A stretch of 16,104 bases of DNA, from assembly GCA_934526015.1 (NCBI GenBank), contig CAKSZY010000038.1, positions 1 to 16,104 of the forward strand. Direction: 5' to 3'. The notes under the pieces were generated by a model, which saw only the letters and a program-made list of their open reading frames with translations, ran no database searches and had not been told where the DNA came from. Position numbers and translations under genes: made by a program. This stretch comes from an uncultured Dokdonella sp. (GTDB taxonomy: Bacteria; Pseudomonadota; Gammaproteobacteria; Xanthomonadales; Rhodanobacteraceae). Of this stretch, positions 8,242-16,028 are shown piece after piece; positions within the stretch are counted from its first letter, which is position 1, and each line of letters starts with the position of its first letter.

Positions 8242-9981
8242 GTGTCGATCGGTTCCCGCAGTCCCCTCGTCCCTGTCCGCGCGGTGCGCATTGGCGTGGC
8301 TGTGGTGCTCGCTTGCGGCCTTCTCCTCGTCGGTTGCGCGACCCCGCAGGCGCGCCCCGACCTGCGGCAGCCTGCCACGCAGAGCGTGCACCCGGTCGCC
8401 CCCGAAGACGACCTGCCATTGCAGCTGATTGCCGGCGAACTGGCCCTGCAGCGCAGCGACAGCGGCGAAGCGGCACGTCGGTATGCGCGTGCGGCGACAC
8501 TGTCGGCCGACCCCGCGATCGCCGAGCAGGCGACCCGGCTGGCGATCGCGGCGCGCGCCTGGAGTGATGCGCGTGCGCCGCTGGAACGCTGGCGGCAACT
8601 GGCCCCGGGGGCGCGCGGGATCGTCCAGGCGCGCGCCTGGATCGCCCTCGGCGAAGGCGATGTCGAAACGGCGGCGACCGAACTGGAACGGCTGCTCGCC
8701 GACTCCGGCGACCGTGGCTGGCGCGCCGTCGCGCAAGTGCTCGCCGGCGCTGCCGACAAGGAATCGGCGGCGCGCCTGCTGGCGCGGATCGCCAGCGCGG
8801 AACGGCTCGGCGATCGCGAGGCGGACTGGTTGGCGATGAGCCAGCTGGCGCTGCGCCTTGGCGACGCTGCGCTCGCCACCCGCCTCGCGGACGCCGCACG
8901 GGCGCGCTTCGACAGTGCCGGCAGCCATGCCTGGAGCGCCCGGCTGGCGATGGATCGCGGTGAACTCGATCTTGCCCGTCGCCATTACGGCGAGGCGCTC
9001 AAGCGCGACCCGGACGACCTGCGCACGCGCACGGGCTATGCCGCACTGCTCGGCGACCATGGCGACAACGCCGGCGCGGCCAGGGTGCTGGCAGCCGGCC
9101 CGCAGAACGACGTCACCTTGGGCGCGCGCGCGGCCTATCTGGTGCGCGCGGACGACCAGCGGCAGTTGGCGGCGCTGTACCGCGAGATGCAGAAGGGTGG
9201 CGCCGATCGCTCGGCCAAGCGCTTCATGCTGCTCGGCGAGGTGGCCGAAATCCTCGAGCGTCCGCCGCACGAGGCGATCGACTGGTATCGCGCGGTCGCC
9301 GAGAGCGACGAGCGCTGGTTCGACGCCGGCATGCGCATCGTCGTGCTGGCGGACCGCGGCGGCGACACCGACGCCGTGCGCACGCAGCTGGCCGAGCTGC
9401 GCGCGGTGGCCGGCGCCGATGCCGATCGCGCCGTCGACCTCTACCTGCTCGAGGCCGAACTGCTGCTCGGCAAGTCGCTGCACGCCGAAGCGATCGTGGT
9501 CTACGGGCGCGGACTCGACCAGTTCCCCGGCGACGCGCGCCTGCTGTATGCGCGCGCGATGCAATGGATCGACGGCGACGAGCTGGCGTCCGCCGAGCGC
9601 GACCTGCGCGAGATCATCGCCGCCGATGCCGACAACGCCGATGCCTTGAATGCGCTCGGCTACACCCTTGCCGATCGCACCGATCGACATGCCGAAGCGC
9701 TGGAGCTGATCCGCCGCGCCCTGGCCATCAAGCCCGACGAGGCCGCGATCATCGACAGCTACGGCTGGGCGCACTACCGCCTCGGCGACCTCGGCGAAGC
9801 GAAGACACAGTTGCGCCGCGCCTATGCGAAGTTGCCCGATGCCGAGATCGCCGCCCACCTCGGCGAGGTGCTGTGGGTCGACGGGGAACGCGACGAGGCA
9901 CGCCGCATCTGGGACGAAGCGGGACGCCGGGATCCCGACAACAGGATCCTCGCCGAAACGCGGCAACGGCTCGATCCGTGA
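8242..9981 (+). CDS. lbcA: TPR-repeat outer-membrane lipoprotein, LbcA-like
   Basis: 579 residues from a GTG start. The N-terminus has Arg residues, a hydrophobic run and the lipobox LLVGC with lipidated cysteine C32; the next residue is Ala, not Asp, which favours sorting to the outer membrane. The rest is helical and repetitive, with clear TPR units near the C-terminus (DALNALGYTLAD, IIDSYGWAHYRLGDLGEA, AAHLGEVLWVDGERDEARR). Length, architecture and position between hemA and lolB match P. aeruginosa PA4667 (LbcA), which holds the periplasmic protease CtpA and its cell-wall hydrolase substrates. The GTG at 8242 is chosen because it leaves a normal signal sequence and has AAGG about 10 bases upstream; a GTG at 8284 would be shorter but possible, and the ATG at 8071 gives an implausible 57-residue leader. 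No ctpA is in the window, so the partner is inferred. Its stop overlaps the lolB start. Confidence 0.82.
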   Translation: MSIGSRSPLVPVRAVRIGVAVVLACGLLLVGCATPQARPDLRQPATQSVHPVAPEDDLPLQLIAGELALQRSDSGEAARRYARAATLSADPAIAEQATRLAIAARAWSDARAPLERWRQLAPGARGIVQARAWIALGEGDVETAATELERLLADSGDRGWRAVAQVLAGAADKESAARLLARIASAERLGDREADWLAMSQLALRLGDAALATRLADAARARFDSAGSHAWSARLAMDRGELDLARRHYGEALKRDPDDLRTRTGYAALLGDHGDNAGAARVLAAGPQNDVTLGARAAYLVRADDQRQLAALYREMQKGGADRSAKRFMLLGEVAEILERPPHEAIDWYRAVAESDERWFDAGMRIVVLADRGGDTDAVRTQLAELRAVAGADADRAVDLYLLEAELLLGKSLHAEAIVVYGRGLDQFPGDARLLYARAMQWIDGDELASAERDLREIIAADADNADALNALGYTLADRTDRHAEALELIRRALAIKPDEAAIIDSYGWAHYRLGDLGEAKTQLRRAYAKLPDAEIAAHLGEVLWVDGERDEARRIWDEAGRRDPDNRILAETRQRLDP

Positions 9982-10595
9982 TGCACGCCCTGAAGGTTGC
10001 CCGCGCGGGTCGGCTGGTCGGTCTCGCCTTCGGCCTGGCCTGGCTGGCCGGTTGCGCGACGCCGAAGCTGCGTCCCGACGCCGTGCTGCTGGCGGCGCAG
10101 GAGCAGCGCGAACGCACGCTCGCCGCGCGGCCGGACTGGAGCCTCAGCGGACGTCTCGCCGTGTCCACGCCGGATGATGCGGGCAGCGGCTCGCTCGAGT
10201 GGTCGCAGGAGGGCGACCGCTACCGCTTCACCGTGCATGCACCGGTCACCGGCAAGACCTGGACCCTGCGTGGCGATGCCGGCGGGGTCGAACTGGTCGG
10301 CCTGCGCGCCGGACCGGTGCACGATGCCGACGCCGCGGCGCTGCTCGAGCGTGAACTCGGCTGGAAGGTGCCGGTCGCCCAGCTCGCCTCCTGGGTGCGC
10401 GGCGCGCGCGCGGGCGGGCGCGGCGAACTGGAGTTCCGGCCCGACGGCCTGCCGGCGGCGCTGGTCGAGGACGGCTGGCGGATCGAATATCCCGATTACC
10501 TGGCGGGCACCGAGCCGCCCCTGCCGCGGCGGATCTTCGCCAGCCGCGACGGTTATCGCGTGCGCCTCGTCGTCGCCCGCTGGCAGACGCCATGA
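9981..10595 (+). CDS. lolB: Outer-membrane lipoprotein receptor LolB
   Basis: LolB takes lipoproteins from the periplasmic carrier LolA and inserts them into the inner leaflet of the outer membrane. The 204-residue product has a signal peptide with lipobox WLAGC (C25) followed by Ala, and the family's early stretch [22 protein letters not shown]. Later it has [19 protein letters not shown] and the C-terminal [20 protein letters not shown], consistent with the beta-strands of the LolA/LolB fold. The start ATG overlaps the lbcA stop as TGATG, and its own stop overlaps the ispE start as ATGA, so all three are probably translationally coupled. Being next to another outer-membrane lipoprotein gene is the usual arrangement. 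Confidence 0.94.
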   Translation: MHALKVARAGRLVGLAFGLAWLAGCATPKLRPDAVLLAAQEQRERTLAARPDWSLSGRLAVSTPDDAGSGSLEWSQEGDRYRFTVHAPVTGKTWTLRGDAGGVELVGLRAGPVHDADAAALLERELGWKVPVAQLASWVRGARAGGRGELEFRPDGLPAALVEDGWRIEYPDYLAGTEPPLPRRIFASRDGYRVRLVVARWQTP

Positions 10596-11458
10596 GCGAC
10601 CGTGCCGGAGACGGCTGGAGCGCCTGGCCGGCGCCGGCCAAGCTCAACCTGTTCCTGCACATCGTCGGCCGCCGCGCCGACGGTTACCACGAACTGCAGA
10701 CCGTGTTCCGCCTGCTCGACTGGGGCGACACCGTGCATCTGCGCGCGCGCCCGGATGGTCGCATCCGGCGGGTATCGGACCTGGCCGGGGTGGCCGAGGA
10801 CGAGGATCTGGTCGTGCGTGCCGCGCAGCGCCTTCGCGAGCACGCGGGTCGACCCGGGCTCGGTGCCGACATCGCGGTCGACAAGCGCATCCCGCTCGGC
10901 GGCGGCCTCGGCGGTGGCAGTTCCGACGCGGCCAGCGTGCTGGTCGGCCTCGACCGGTTGTGGGGCCTCGGCCTCGGCATCGACGCGCTGGCAGCGCTCG
11001 GCCTCGGCCTCGGCGCCGATGTGCCGGTGTTCGTGCGCGGGCGCAGCGCCTTCGCCGAGGGCATCGGCGAGCGGCTGACGCCGCTGCAGCTGCCGCCGGA
11101 CGAGTACCTGGTTGTCGACCCCGGCGTCCATGTGCCGACCGCCGAGCTGTTCCAGGCCGCTGAATTGACACGCGATACGCCACGGTTGACAATTCGCGGC
11201 TTTCTCGGCGGCGAATCGACCCGAAACGCATTCGAACCGATCGTGCGGGCACGCCATGCGGCCGTCGCACGAGCCTTCGACTGGCTGGCACCCCATGGCG
11301 AACCGCGCCTGAGCGGCTCCGGGGGCGCGGTTTTCATGGCCGTCGATGGTGCGGGTGCGGAGCAGCTGGTCGCGACGTGCCCCGCCGGGATGCGTGCATG
11401 GATCGCGCGCGGCATCGACCGCTCCCCGTTGCTGGCAATGGCCGGCGCCGCGGACTGA
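10592..11458 (+). CDS. ispE: 4-diphosphocytidyl-2-C-methyl-D-erythritol kinase
   Basis: Phosphorylates CDP-methylerythritol with ATP in the non-mevalonate (MEP) route to isopentenyl diphosphate. The 288-residue GHMP kinase has the N-terminal [10 protein letters not shown] with K17, the ATP-binding glycine-rich loop [14 protein letters not shown] at 101-114, and the catalytic Asp D143 in GADVPVF. The C-terminal motif LSGSGGAVF is that of GHMP motif 3. All active-site residues seem present. It starts in a four-base overlap with lolB. A promoter-like pair inside its 3' third (11165-11193) may drive the downstream tRNA-Gln and prs. Confidence 0.96.
   Translation: MSDRAGDGWSAWPAPAKLNLFLHIVGRRADGYHELQTVFRLLDWGDTVHLRARPDGRIRRVSDLAGVAEDEDLVVRAAQRLREHAGRPGLGADIAVDKRIPLGGGLGGGSSDAASVLVGLDRLWGLGLGIDALAALGLGLGADVPVFVRGRSAFAEGIGERLTPLQLPPDEYLVVDPGVHVPTAELFQAAELTRDTPRLTIRGFLGGESTRNAFEPIVRARHAAVARAFDWLAPHGEPRLSGSGGAVFMAVDGAGAEQLVATCPAGMRAWIARGIDRSPLLAMAGAAD
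11165..11193 (+). promoter_or_regulatory. Promoter-like site inside ispE
   Basis: A perfect -35 TTGACA (11165-11170) is followed after 17 bases by GACAAT (11188-11193), four of six to consensus. GAATTG (11162-11167) and CAATTC (11190-11195) form an inverted repeat across the two boxes. A second TTGACA overlaps at 11186-11191. Transcription from here would run through the end of ispE into tRNA-Gln and prs. Confidence 0.4.
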
Positions 11459-11512
11459 GCGATGCAGGACATGCGGCTGGCGGCGAGCGCCGAAAGGTTT
11501 CCGGGTTTCCGC

Positions 11513-11587
11513 TGGGGCGTCGCCAAGTGGTAAGGCACCGGGTTTTGATCCCGGCATTCGCAGGTTCGAATCCTGCCGCCCCAGCCA
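11513..11587 (+). tRNA. tRNA-Gln (anticodon UUG)
   Basis: Acceptor TGGGGCG (11513-11519) pairs with CGCCCCA (11577-11583); the anticodon stem is CCGGG/CCCGG around loop TTTTGAT with anticodon TTG at 11545-11547. The T arm is GCAGG-TTCGAAT-CCTGC. The discriminator is G and CCA is encoded. The T1-A72 acceptor pair is characteristic of glutamine tRNAs. It sits between ispE and prs, as in Pseudomonas and xanthomonads. Confidence 0.97.
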
Positions 11588-11651
11588 CGCCGCGACGAGC
11601 GGAAACCGCCCATGCCGGCGGGCTGGCGGCACTGCGTTGACGGGGTGGCGA

Positions 11652-12620
11652 GTGAATACGGCGGCGAAATCCAGCGGCATCCTGGTGTTCAGCGGCAACG
11701 CCAACCGTGCGCTTGCGCAGACCATCTGCGAGGAACTCGGCATTCCGCTCGGAAAGGCCCAGGTCGGCCGCTTCAGCGACGGCGAGGTCCAGGTCGAGAT
11801 CGAGGAAAACGTGCGCCGCCAGGAGGTGTTCGTCATCCAGCCGACTTCGGCGCCGACCGCGGACAATTTCATGGAGCTGCTGGTGCTGGTGGATGCGCTC
11901 AAGCGCGCCTCGGCGGCCAGCGTCACCGCCGTGCTGCCGTATTTCGGTTATGCGCGCCAGGACCGCCGGCAGCGCTCCGCGCGCGTGGCGATCACCGCCA
12001 AGGTCGCGGCGAAGATGATCGGCACGGTCGGCACCGACCGCGTGCTCACGGTCGACCTGCACGCCGACCAGATCCAGGGCTTCTTCGACATCCCGCTCGA
12101 CAACGTCTATGCCTCGCCGGTGCTGCTGGCCGACATCTGGCGCTACTACGCCAGGGACGACCTCATCGTGGTCAGCCCCGACGTCGGCGGCGTGGTGCGC
12201 GCGCGGGCGATCGCCAAGCGCCTCGACGACGCCGATCTGGCGATCATCGACAAGCGCCGCCCGCGCCCGAACGAGTCGACCGTGATGAACATCATCGGCG
12301 AGGTGCGCGACAAGGTGTGCGTGCTCGTCGACGACATCGTCGACACCGCCGGCACGCTCTGCGCCGCCGCCGCCGCGCTCAAGCGCAGCGGCGCGCGCAA
12401 GGTCGTCGCCTACTGCACGCATGCCGTGCTGTCGGGGCCGGCGATCCAGAACATCGAGGGTTCGCAGCTCGACGAACTCGTCGTCACCGACACCATCGCG
12501 CTGTCGCCGGCCGCTCGCGACTGCGCACGGATTCGCCAGTTGTCGGTGGCCGAGTTGCTTGCCGAGACGATCCGCCGCATCGCCTACGGCGAATCGGTCA
12601 GTTCGCTTTACGTGGATTGA
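11652..12620 (+). CDS. prs: Ribose-phosphate pyrophosphokinase (PRPP synthetase)
   Basis: Makes PRPP from ribose 5-phosphate and ATP for purine, pyrimidine, NAD, His and Trp synthesis. The 322-residue product begins at a GTG with GGGGTGG close upstream; the open frame extends back through tRNA-Gln, which rules out earlier starts. Landmarks are [16 protein letters not shown] (41-56), the metal and nucleotide segment [11 protein letters not shown] (135-145), the flexible catalytic loop KRRPRPN (201-207), and the PRPP-binding [10 protein letters not shown] (226-235). The C-terminus [13 protein letters not shown] is typical. Spacing of 107 bp to rplY holds three hairpins. Confidence 0.97.
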   Translation: MNTAAKSSGILVFSGNANRALAQTICEELGIPLGKAQVGRFSDGEVQVEIEENVRRQEVFVIQPTSAPTADNFMELLVLVDALKRASAASVTAVLPYFGYARQDRRQRSARVAITAKVAAKMIGTVGTDRVLTVDLHADQIQGFFDIPLDNVYASPVLLADIWRYYARDDLIVVSPDVGGVVRARAIAKRLDDADLAIIDKRRPRPNESTVMNIIGEVRDKVCVLVDDIVDTAGTLCAAAAALKRSGARKVVAYCTHAVLSGPAIQNIEGSQLDELVVTDTIALSPAARDCARIRQLSVAELLAETIRRIAYGESVSSLYVD

Positions 12621-12625
12621 GGCGG

Positions 12626-12701
12626 GGCGCGCAGGCGCGCCGTCGAGGTCCATCCAAGGCTCCCCTGGTCGCGGGGGAGCTCCTTCGCCGCCGCGAGGCG
12701 G
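12626..12701 (+). promoter_or_regulatory. Three tandem hairpins between prs and rplY
   Basis: Hairpin 1 is GGCGCG-CAGG-CGCGCC (12626-12641), starting five bases after the prs stop. Hairpin 2 is GCTCCCC with GGGGAGC around an 8-base loop (12659-12680). Hairpin 3 is CCGCC-GCGA-GGCGG (12688-12701), with a GNRA loop, 26 bases before the rplY ATG. None has a full U-run, though CTCCTT follows hairpin 2. Possible roles are partial termination after prs, RNA processing, or translational control of rplY; none is shown by sequence alone. Confidence 0.5.
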
Positions 12702-12727
12702 TCCATTGCAATACAGGTAGTTCCATC

Positions 12728-13405
12728 ATGGCAAAGTCACACAAGATTTCGGTCCAGCTCCGCAAGGACGAGGGGAAAGGTGCGAGCCGCCGCCTGCGTC
12801 GTGCAGGGCAGGTGCCGGCCGTCGTTTACGGCGGCAAGCTCGCTCCGGTCAGCATCCAGATCGAGCACGAGGCCGTCTGGCTCGCCTCGCAGAACGAATC
12901 GTTCTATTCGGCGATCCTCGATCTCGACCTCGACGGCGACGTGCAGAAGGTCCTGCTGCGTGACATGCAGCGCCATCCGTTCAAGTCGCAGATCAACCAC
13001 ATCGACTTCCAGCGCGTGCTCGACGACCAGGCCATCCGCCTGCGCGTTCCGCTGCACTTCCTGAACCAGGAACAGTCGGTTGCCGGCAAGACCTCGGGCG
13101 TGATCATCATGCACGAGCTCAACGAGGTGCTGGTTTCGTGCCTGCCGAAGGACCTGCCGGAGTTCATCGAGGTCGACCTTTCCGGTCTCGGCATCGGCGA
13201 CATCATCCACCTCTCCGAGGTCAAGCTGCCGGCCGGTGTCGAAATCCCCGAACTGAAGCTCGGCAAGGAGCACGACATCGCCATCGTCATTGCCCGCGAA
13301 GCCAAGGAAGAAATCGACGTCGTTCCGGCCGAGGGCGAAGCCGCCCCCGCCGACGCGAAGAAGGACGACAAGAAGGACGCCGGCAAGAAGGACGCGAAGA
13401 AGTAA
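12728..13405 (+). CDS. rplY: Ribosomal protein bL25, CTC form
   Basis: Binds 5S rRNA in the large subunit. The 225-residue product is the long (CTC/TL5) form: an N-terminal 5S-binding domain of about 95 residues (KISVQLRKDEGKGASRRLR, VPAVVYGG), then a second beta-rich domain to about 190, and a charged tail. The tail from 193 is acidic, then ends in KKDDKKDAGKKDAKK (211-225), a Lys/Asp repeat probably disordered. The ATG at 12728 has AGGTAG at a workable distance. Order prs-rplY-pth-ychF is conserved in many gammaproteobacteria. The first residues MAKSHKISVQ fit the family. Confidence 0.96.
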   Translation: MAKSHKISVQLRKDEGKGASRRLRRAGQVPAVVYGGKLAPVSIQIEHEAVWLASQNESFYSAILDLDLDGDVQKVLLRDMQRHPFKSQINHIDFQRVLDDQAIRLRVPLHFLNQEQSVAGKTSGVIIMHELNEVLVSCLPKDLPEFIEVDLSGLGIGDIIHLSEVKLPAGVEIPELKLGKEHDIAIVIAREAKEEIDVVPAEGEAAPADAKKDDKKDAGKKDAKK

Positions 13406-13423
13406 GCGGCGGTTGCCGGCACC

Positions 13424-14008
13424 ATGGCCGGATTGCGCCTCGTGGTCGGCCTCGGCAATCCCGGGGCCGAACATGCCCGGACCCGGCACAATGCCGGGTT
13501 CTGGCTGGTCGATGCGCTCGCCCGGCGCGAGGGCGCGCGCTTCGGCATCGAGTCGAAGCTGCATGCGGAGACGGCGAAGATCGTCGTCGCCGGCGAACCG
13601 CTGTGGCTGCTGAAGCCGACCACGTACATGAACCGCAGCGGGCTCGCCGTCAACGCCGCGTTGCGCTACTGGAAGATCGAGCCCGGGCAGATGCTGGTCG
13701 CGCATGACGACCTCGACCTGCCGCCCGGCGTCGCCCGGCTCAAGTACGACGGCGGCCACGGTGGCCAGAACGGCCTGCGCGACCTCTTCGCGCACGTCGG
13801 CCACGGCCGCTTCCACCGCCTGCGCCTCGGCATCGGCCATCCCGGGCACAAGGACCGTGTCACCTCCTGGGTGCTCGGGCGTCCGTCCATCAGCGACGAG
13901 AACGCGATCATCGGCGCGGTTGCCGATGCCCTCGACGTGCTTGCGCTCGCCGTTGCCGGCGACTTCAATGAAGCGATGAAGCGGCTGCATACCGATAGCC
14001 GGAACTAG
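13424..14008 (+). CDS. pth: Peptidyl-tRNA hydrolase
   Basis: Cleaves peptidyl-tRNAs that drop off the ribosome, recycling the tRNA. The 194-residue enzyme shows the full catalytic set: N12 in GLGNPG, the base H22 in TRHNAGF, N70 in [11 protein letters not shown]95 in AHDDLDLP and N116 in GGHGGQNGL. All are offset by two from E. coli numbering. It lies 18 bases after rplY with no clear Shine-Dalgarno, so it may depend on coupling to rplY. Confidence 0.97.
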   Translation: MAGLRLVVGLGNPGAEHARTRHNAGFWLVDALARREGARFGIESKLHAETAKIVVAGEPLWLLKPTTYMNRSGLAVNAALRYWKIEPGQMLVAHDDLDLPPGVARLKYDGGHGGQNGLRDLFAHVGHGRFHRLRLGIGHPGHKDRVTSWVLGRPSISDENAIIGAVADALDVLALAVAGDFNEAMKRLHTDSRN

Positions 14009-14106
14009 ATCGATCGCGGGTCCGCGGCGGCCAGGACTGCCCTGTGCCGGCGCTCCGGATCCCGGCTTCCACCCCTCTCCAATCCCCAATCCCGGACTTT
14101 CAAGCC
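14009..14106. other. pth-ychF spacer with a C-rich leader
   Basis: Ninety-eight bases with no gene. The last part contains CCAATCCCCAATCCCGG, a short tandem motif recalled from many xanthomonad intergenic regions, and no Shine-Dalgarno before the ychF ATG. Confidence 0.4.
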
Positions 14107-15198
14107 ATGGGCATCAAATGCGGCATCGTCGGTCTGCCAAACGTCGGCAAGTCGACCCTGTTCAATGCGCTGACCAAGGCGGGCATCGCTGCGGCCAACT
14201 TCCCGTTCTGCACGATCGACCCGAATATCGGCGTCGTGCCGGTGCCCGATCCGCGCCTCGAGGCGCTGGCCGGCATCGCCCGGCCGTTGAAGATCATCCC
14301 GACGACGATGGAGTTCGTCGACATCGCCGGCCTCGTCGCCGGCGCGTCGAAGGGCGAGGGCCTCGGCAACAAGTTCCTCGCCCACATCCGCGAGGTCGAT
14401 GCGATCGCCCACGTCGTGCGCTGCTTCGAGGACACCGACATCGTCCACGTCGCCGGCCGCATCGACCCGATCTCCGACATCGAGACGATCGACACCGAAC
14501 TGGCCCTGGCCGATCTCGAATCGGTCGACAAGGCACTGGCCCGCGTCGAGAAGGCCGCGAAGGCCAACGACAAGGACGCCCTGGCGCGCCGACCGGTGCT
14601 GCAGAAGCTGCGCGCGGCCCTCGACGAGGGCCGGCCGGCGCGCAGCCTCGGCCTCGACGAGGAGGAGCGTGCGCTGGTCCGCGAACTGTTCCTGCTGACC
14701 CTCAAGCCCTTGATGTACATCGCCAACGTGCGCGAGGACGGCTTCCGCGACAACCCCTTCCTGGAGCGCGTTCGCGAACGCGCCGCCGCCGAGGGGGCCG
14801 AGGTGGTGCCGGTCTGCGCGGCCATCGAGGAAGAGCTTGCCCAGCTCGACGAGGCCGACCGCGCCGTCTTCCTTGCAGACATGGGCCTGGACGAGCCCGG
14901 CCTGAACCGGGTGATCCGCGCCGGCTACGCCCTGCTGGGCCTGCAGACCTACTTCACCGCCGGCGAGAAGGAAGTGCGCGCCTGGCAGGTCAAGGTCGGC
15001 GCCACCGCACCGCAGGCGGCCGGCGTCATCCACACCGACTTCGAGCGCGGCTTCATCCGCGCCGAAACCATCGCCTACGACGATTACATCCGCTACAAGG
15101 GCGAATCCGGCGCCCGCGAGGCAGGTCGCCTGCGCCTGGAAGGCAAGGAATACGTGGTCAAGGAAGGCGACGTCCTGCATTTCCGCTTCAACGTCTGA
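14107..15198 (+). CDS. ychF: Redox-linked ribosome-associated ATPase YchF (Obg family)
   Basis: An Obg-related P-loop protein that prefers ATP, binds ribosomes and has been linked to oxidative-stress control. The 363-residue product has the P-loop GLPNVGKST (9-17), the switch segment DIAGLV (72-77), and NVRE (207-210) where GTPases carry NKxD, which explains the nucleotide preference. C5 and C35 are the conserved N-terminal cysteines. The insert between about 130 and 200 is the helical coiled-coil domain, and the C-terminal 80 residues ([18 protein letters not shown] to [14 protein letters not shown]) form the TGS domain. The ATG at 14107 gives the family N-terminus [10 protein letters not shown]; an earlier in-frame extension does not. 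Confidence 0.97.
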   Translation: MGIKCGIVGLPNVGKSTLFNALTKAGIAAANFPFCTIDPNIGVVPVPDPRLEALAGIARPLKIIPTTMEFVDIAGLVAGASKGEGLGNKFLAHIREVDAIAHVVRCFEDTDIVHVAGRIDPISDIETIDTELALADLESVDKALARVEKAAKANDKDALARRPVLQKLRAALDEGRPARSLGLDEEERALVRELFLLTLKPLMYIANVREDGFRDNPFLERVRERAAAEGAEVVPVCAAIEEELAQLDEADRAVFLADMGLDEPGLNRVIRAGYALLGLQTYFTAGEKEVRAWQVKVGATAPQAAGVIHTDFERGFIRAETIAYDDYIRYKGESGAREAGRLRLEGKEYVVKEGDVLHFRFNV

Positions 15199-15234
15199 GG
15201 CAGCCCGCCAAGGCCGCCGCGGCGGTGCCATCCG

Positions 15235-15250
15235 GCCGCCTTCTGGCGGC
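15235..15250 (+). terminator. Hairpin after ychF
   Basis: GCCGCC-TTCT-GGCGGC lies 37 bases after the ychF stop, just upstream of the tRNA promoter. Another GC dyad, CCGCCGCGGCGG, lies at about 15213-15224. No U-run follows, so termination here is a guess from position. Confidence 0.35.
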
Positions 15251-15259
15251 GGGCGGCTG

Positions 15260-15288
15260 TTGACACCCCGATGCCTGTCCGCGAGAAT
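15260..15288 (+). promoter_or_regulatory. Promoter of the tRNA-Tyr/Gly/Thr-tuf operon
   Basis: A perfect TTGACA (15260-15265), 17-base spacer and GAGAAT (15283-15288, four of six). The bases that follow, GCGCGGC, give a GC-rich discriminator, as in stable-RNA promoters under stringent control. No later promoter of this quality is seen before tuf. Confidence 0.65.
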
Positions 15289-15381
15289 GCGCGGCTCCGT
15301 TTTCCGGAGGGCGGGATGCCCGGCGTCCGCCACTTCCGGGTGGCCGGCCGAGAGGTTGCAGAGAGTCGAAAGCGAGTTCGT

Positions 15382-15453
15382 GGAAGGATACCCAAGCGGC
15401 CAACGGGGGCAGACTGTAAATCGGCTGGCTCACGCCTTCGTTGGTTCGACCAG
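15382..15453 (+). pseudogene. Broken tRNA-Tyr copy
   Basis: From GGAAGGA the sequence follows the intact tRNA-Tyr at 15586 with only four substitutions over 68 bases, including an unchanged D arm and GTA anticodon loop. After TTCGA the similarity stops: there is no 3' T-stem strand, no TCCTTCC acceptor strand and no CCA. One substitution also puts a mismatch in the anticodon stem (TCTGC to TCGGC). It would be transcribed in the operon but cannot form an acceptor stem. Confidence 0.88.
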
Positions 15454-15474
15454 GTTCGCCGGGAGCGAACTTGA

Positions 15475-15496
15475 ACGCGACGCGCAAGCGGCGCGG
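15475..15496 (+). other. GNRA-loop hairpin after the broken tRNA-Tyr
   Basis: CGCG, an A-G mismatch, then CGC-GCAA-GCG and CGCG make a hairpin with a GCAA tetraloop. It corresponds to the hairpin at 15687-15708, which has a GAAA loop. Confidence 0.6.
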
Positions 15497-15585
15497 CCCC
15501 GGAGGGGCGAAGGGCAGGATGCCCTGAGTCATCCACCTCCCGATGGCGGCATGACAGTTTTTGCGAGTTGAAAGAACGAGTTCAC

Positions 15586-15671
15586 GGAGGGATACCCAAG
15601 CGGCCAACGGGGGCAGACTGTAAATCTGCTGGCTTACGCCTTCGGTGGTTCGAATCCACCTCCCTCCACCA
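15586..15671 (+). tRNA. tRNA-Tyr (anticodon GUA)
   Basis: Class II tRNA of 86 bases. Acceptor GGAGGGA (15586-15592) pairs with TCCCTCC (15661-15667), discriminator A and encoded CCA. Anticodon stem GCAGA/TCTGC with loop CTGTAAA, anticodon GTA at 15620-15622. A long variable arm follows, and the T arm is GGTGG-TTCGAAT-CCACC. First intact tRNA of the operon ending in tuf. Confidence 0.97.
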
Positions 15672-15686
15672 GCACCACCAGTTCCA

Positions 15687-15708
15687 CCGCGACGCGAAAG
15701 CGGCGCGG
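15687..15708 (+). other. GNRA-loop hairpin after tRNA-Tyr
   Basis: CCGCG-A-CGC-GAAA-GCG-G-CGCGG folds with one A-G mismatch and a GAAA tetraloop, 15 bases after the CCA end of tRNA-Tyr and 30 before tRNA-Gly. No U-run, so a processing signal is more likely than a terminator. Confidence 0.6.
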
Positions 15709-15737
15709 CCTGTTCAGATTCAAGGAGTTCGGTCCGG

Positions 15738-15811
<74 letters not shown>

Positions 15812-15843
15812 TTGAACGATCCGCGAGGTCCTTGGAAACACGC

Positions 15844-15919
<76 letters not shown>

Positions 15920-15958
15920 GATGCCGAAGCGGTCATTCGTGATCGCAGAGTCAGATCG

Positions 15959-15976
15959 GCGGCCATCCATGGCCGC
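15959..15976 (+). promoter_or_regulatory. Leader hairpin before tuf
   Basis: GCGGCC-ATCCAT-GGCCGC is a perfect 6-bp stem in the 109 bases between tRNA-Thr and tuf, ending 52 bases before the start codon. It may mark processing of the tRNA part from the tuf message; no promoter or terminator tail is evident. Confidence 0.4.
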
Positions 15977-16028
15977 ACTTCCACTGAAAGAACGCACATC
16001 CAACTCTTCATCAGCGAGATAGGCAGTC

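Larger units (their letters stand above)
15300..15708 (+). repeat. Tandem duplication of the tRNA-Tyr unit, first copy degenerate
   Basis: Two consecutive units each hold a leader (CCGGAGG.. then GAGT-GAAAG-CGAGTTC), a tRNA-Tyr sequence and a GNRA-capped hairpin. The offset is 202 bp at GAAAG, 204 bp at CGAGTTC and through the tRNA, and 212 bp at the hairpin, so the first copy has lost about 8 bp net in the 3' part of the tRNA. The leader similarity back to about 15300 is weaker. Copy 1 is about 15300-15496, copy 2 about 15497-15708. Confidence 0.7.

Noticed and set aside
8083..9966. Minus-strand open frame of 627 codons opposite lbcA
   Set aside because: Low-complexity translation that overlaps the hemA start region; the plus-strand lipoprotein explains the frame.
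12737..15333. Minus-strand frames of 442-450 codons opposite rplY-pth and ychF
   Set aside because: Shadows of well-identified conserved genes; no motifs of their own.
15382..15470. Functional second tRNA-Tyr
   Set aside because: No 3' acceptor strand, no complete T stem and no CCA; it cannot fold as a tRNA.
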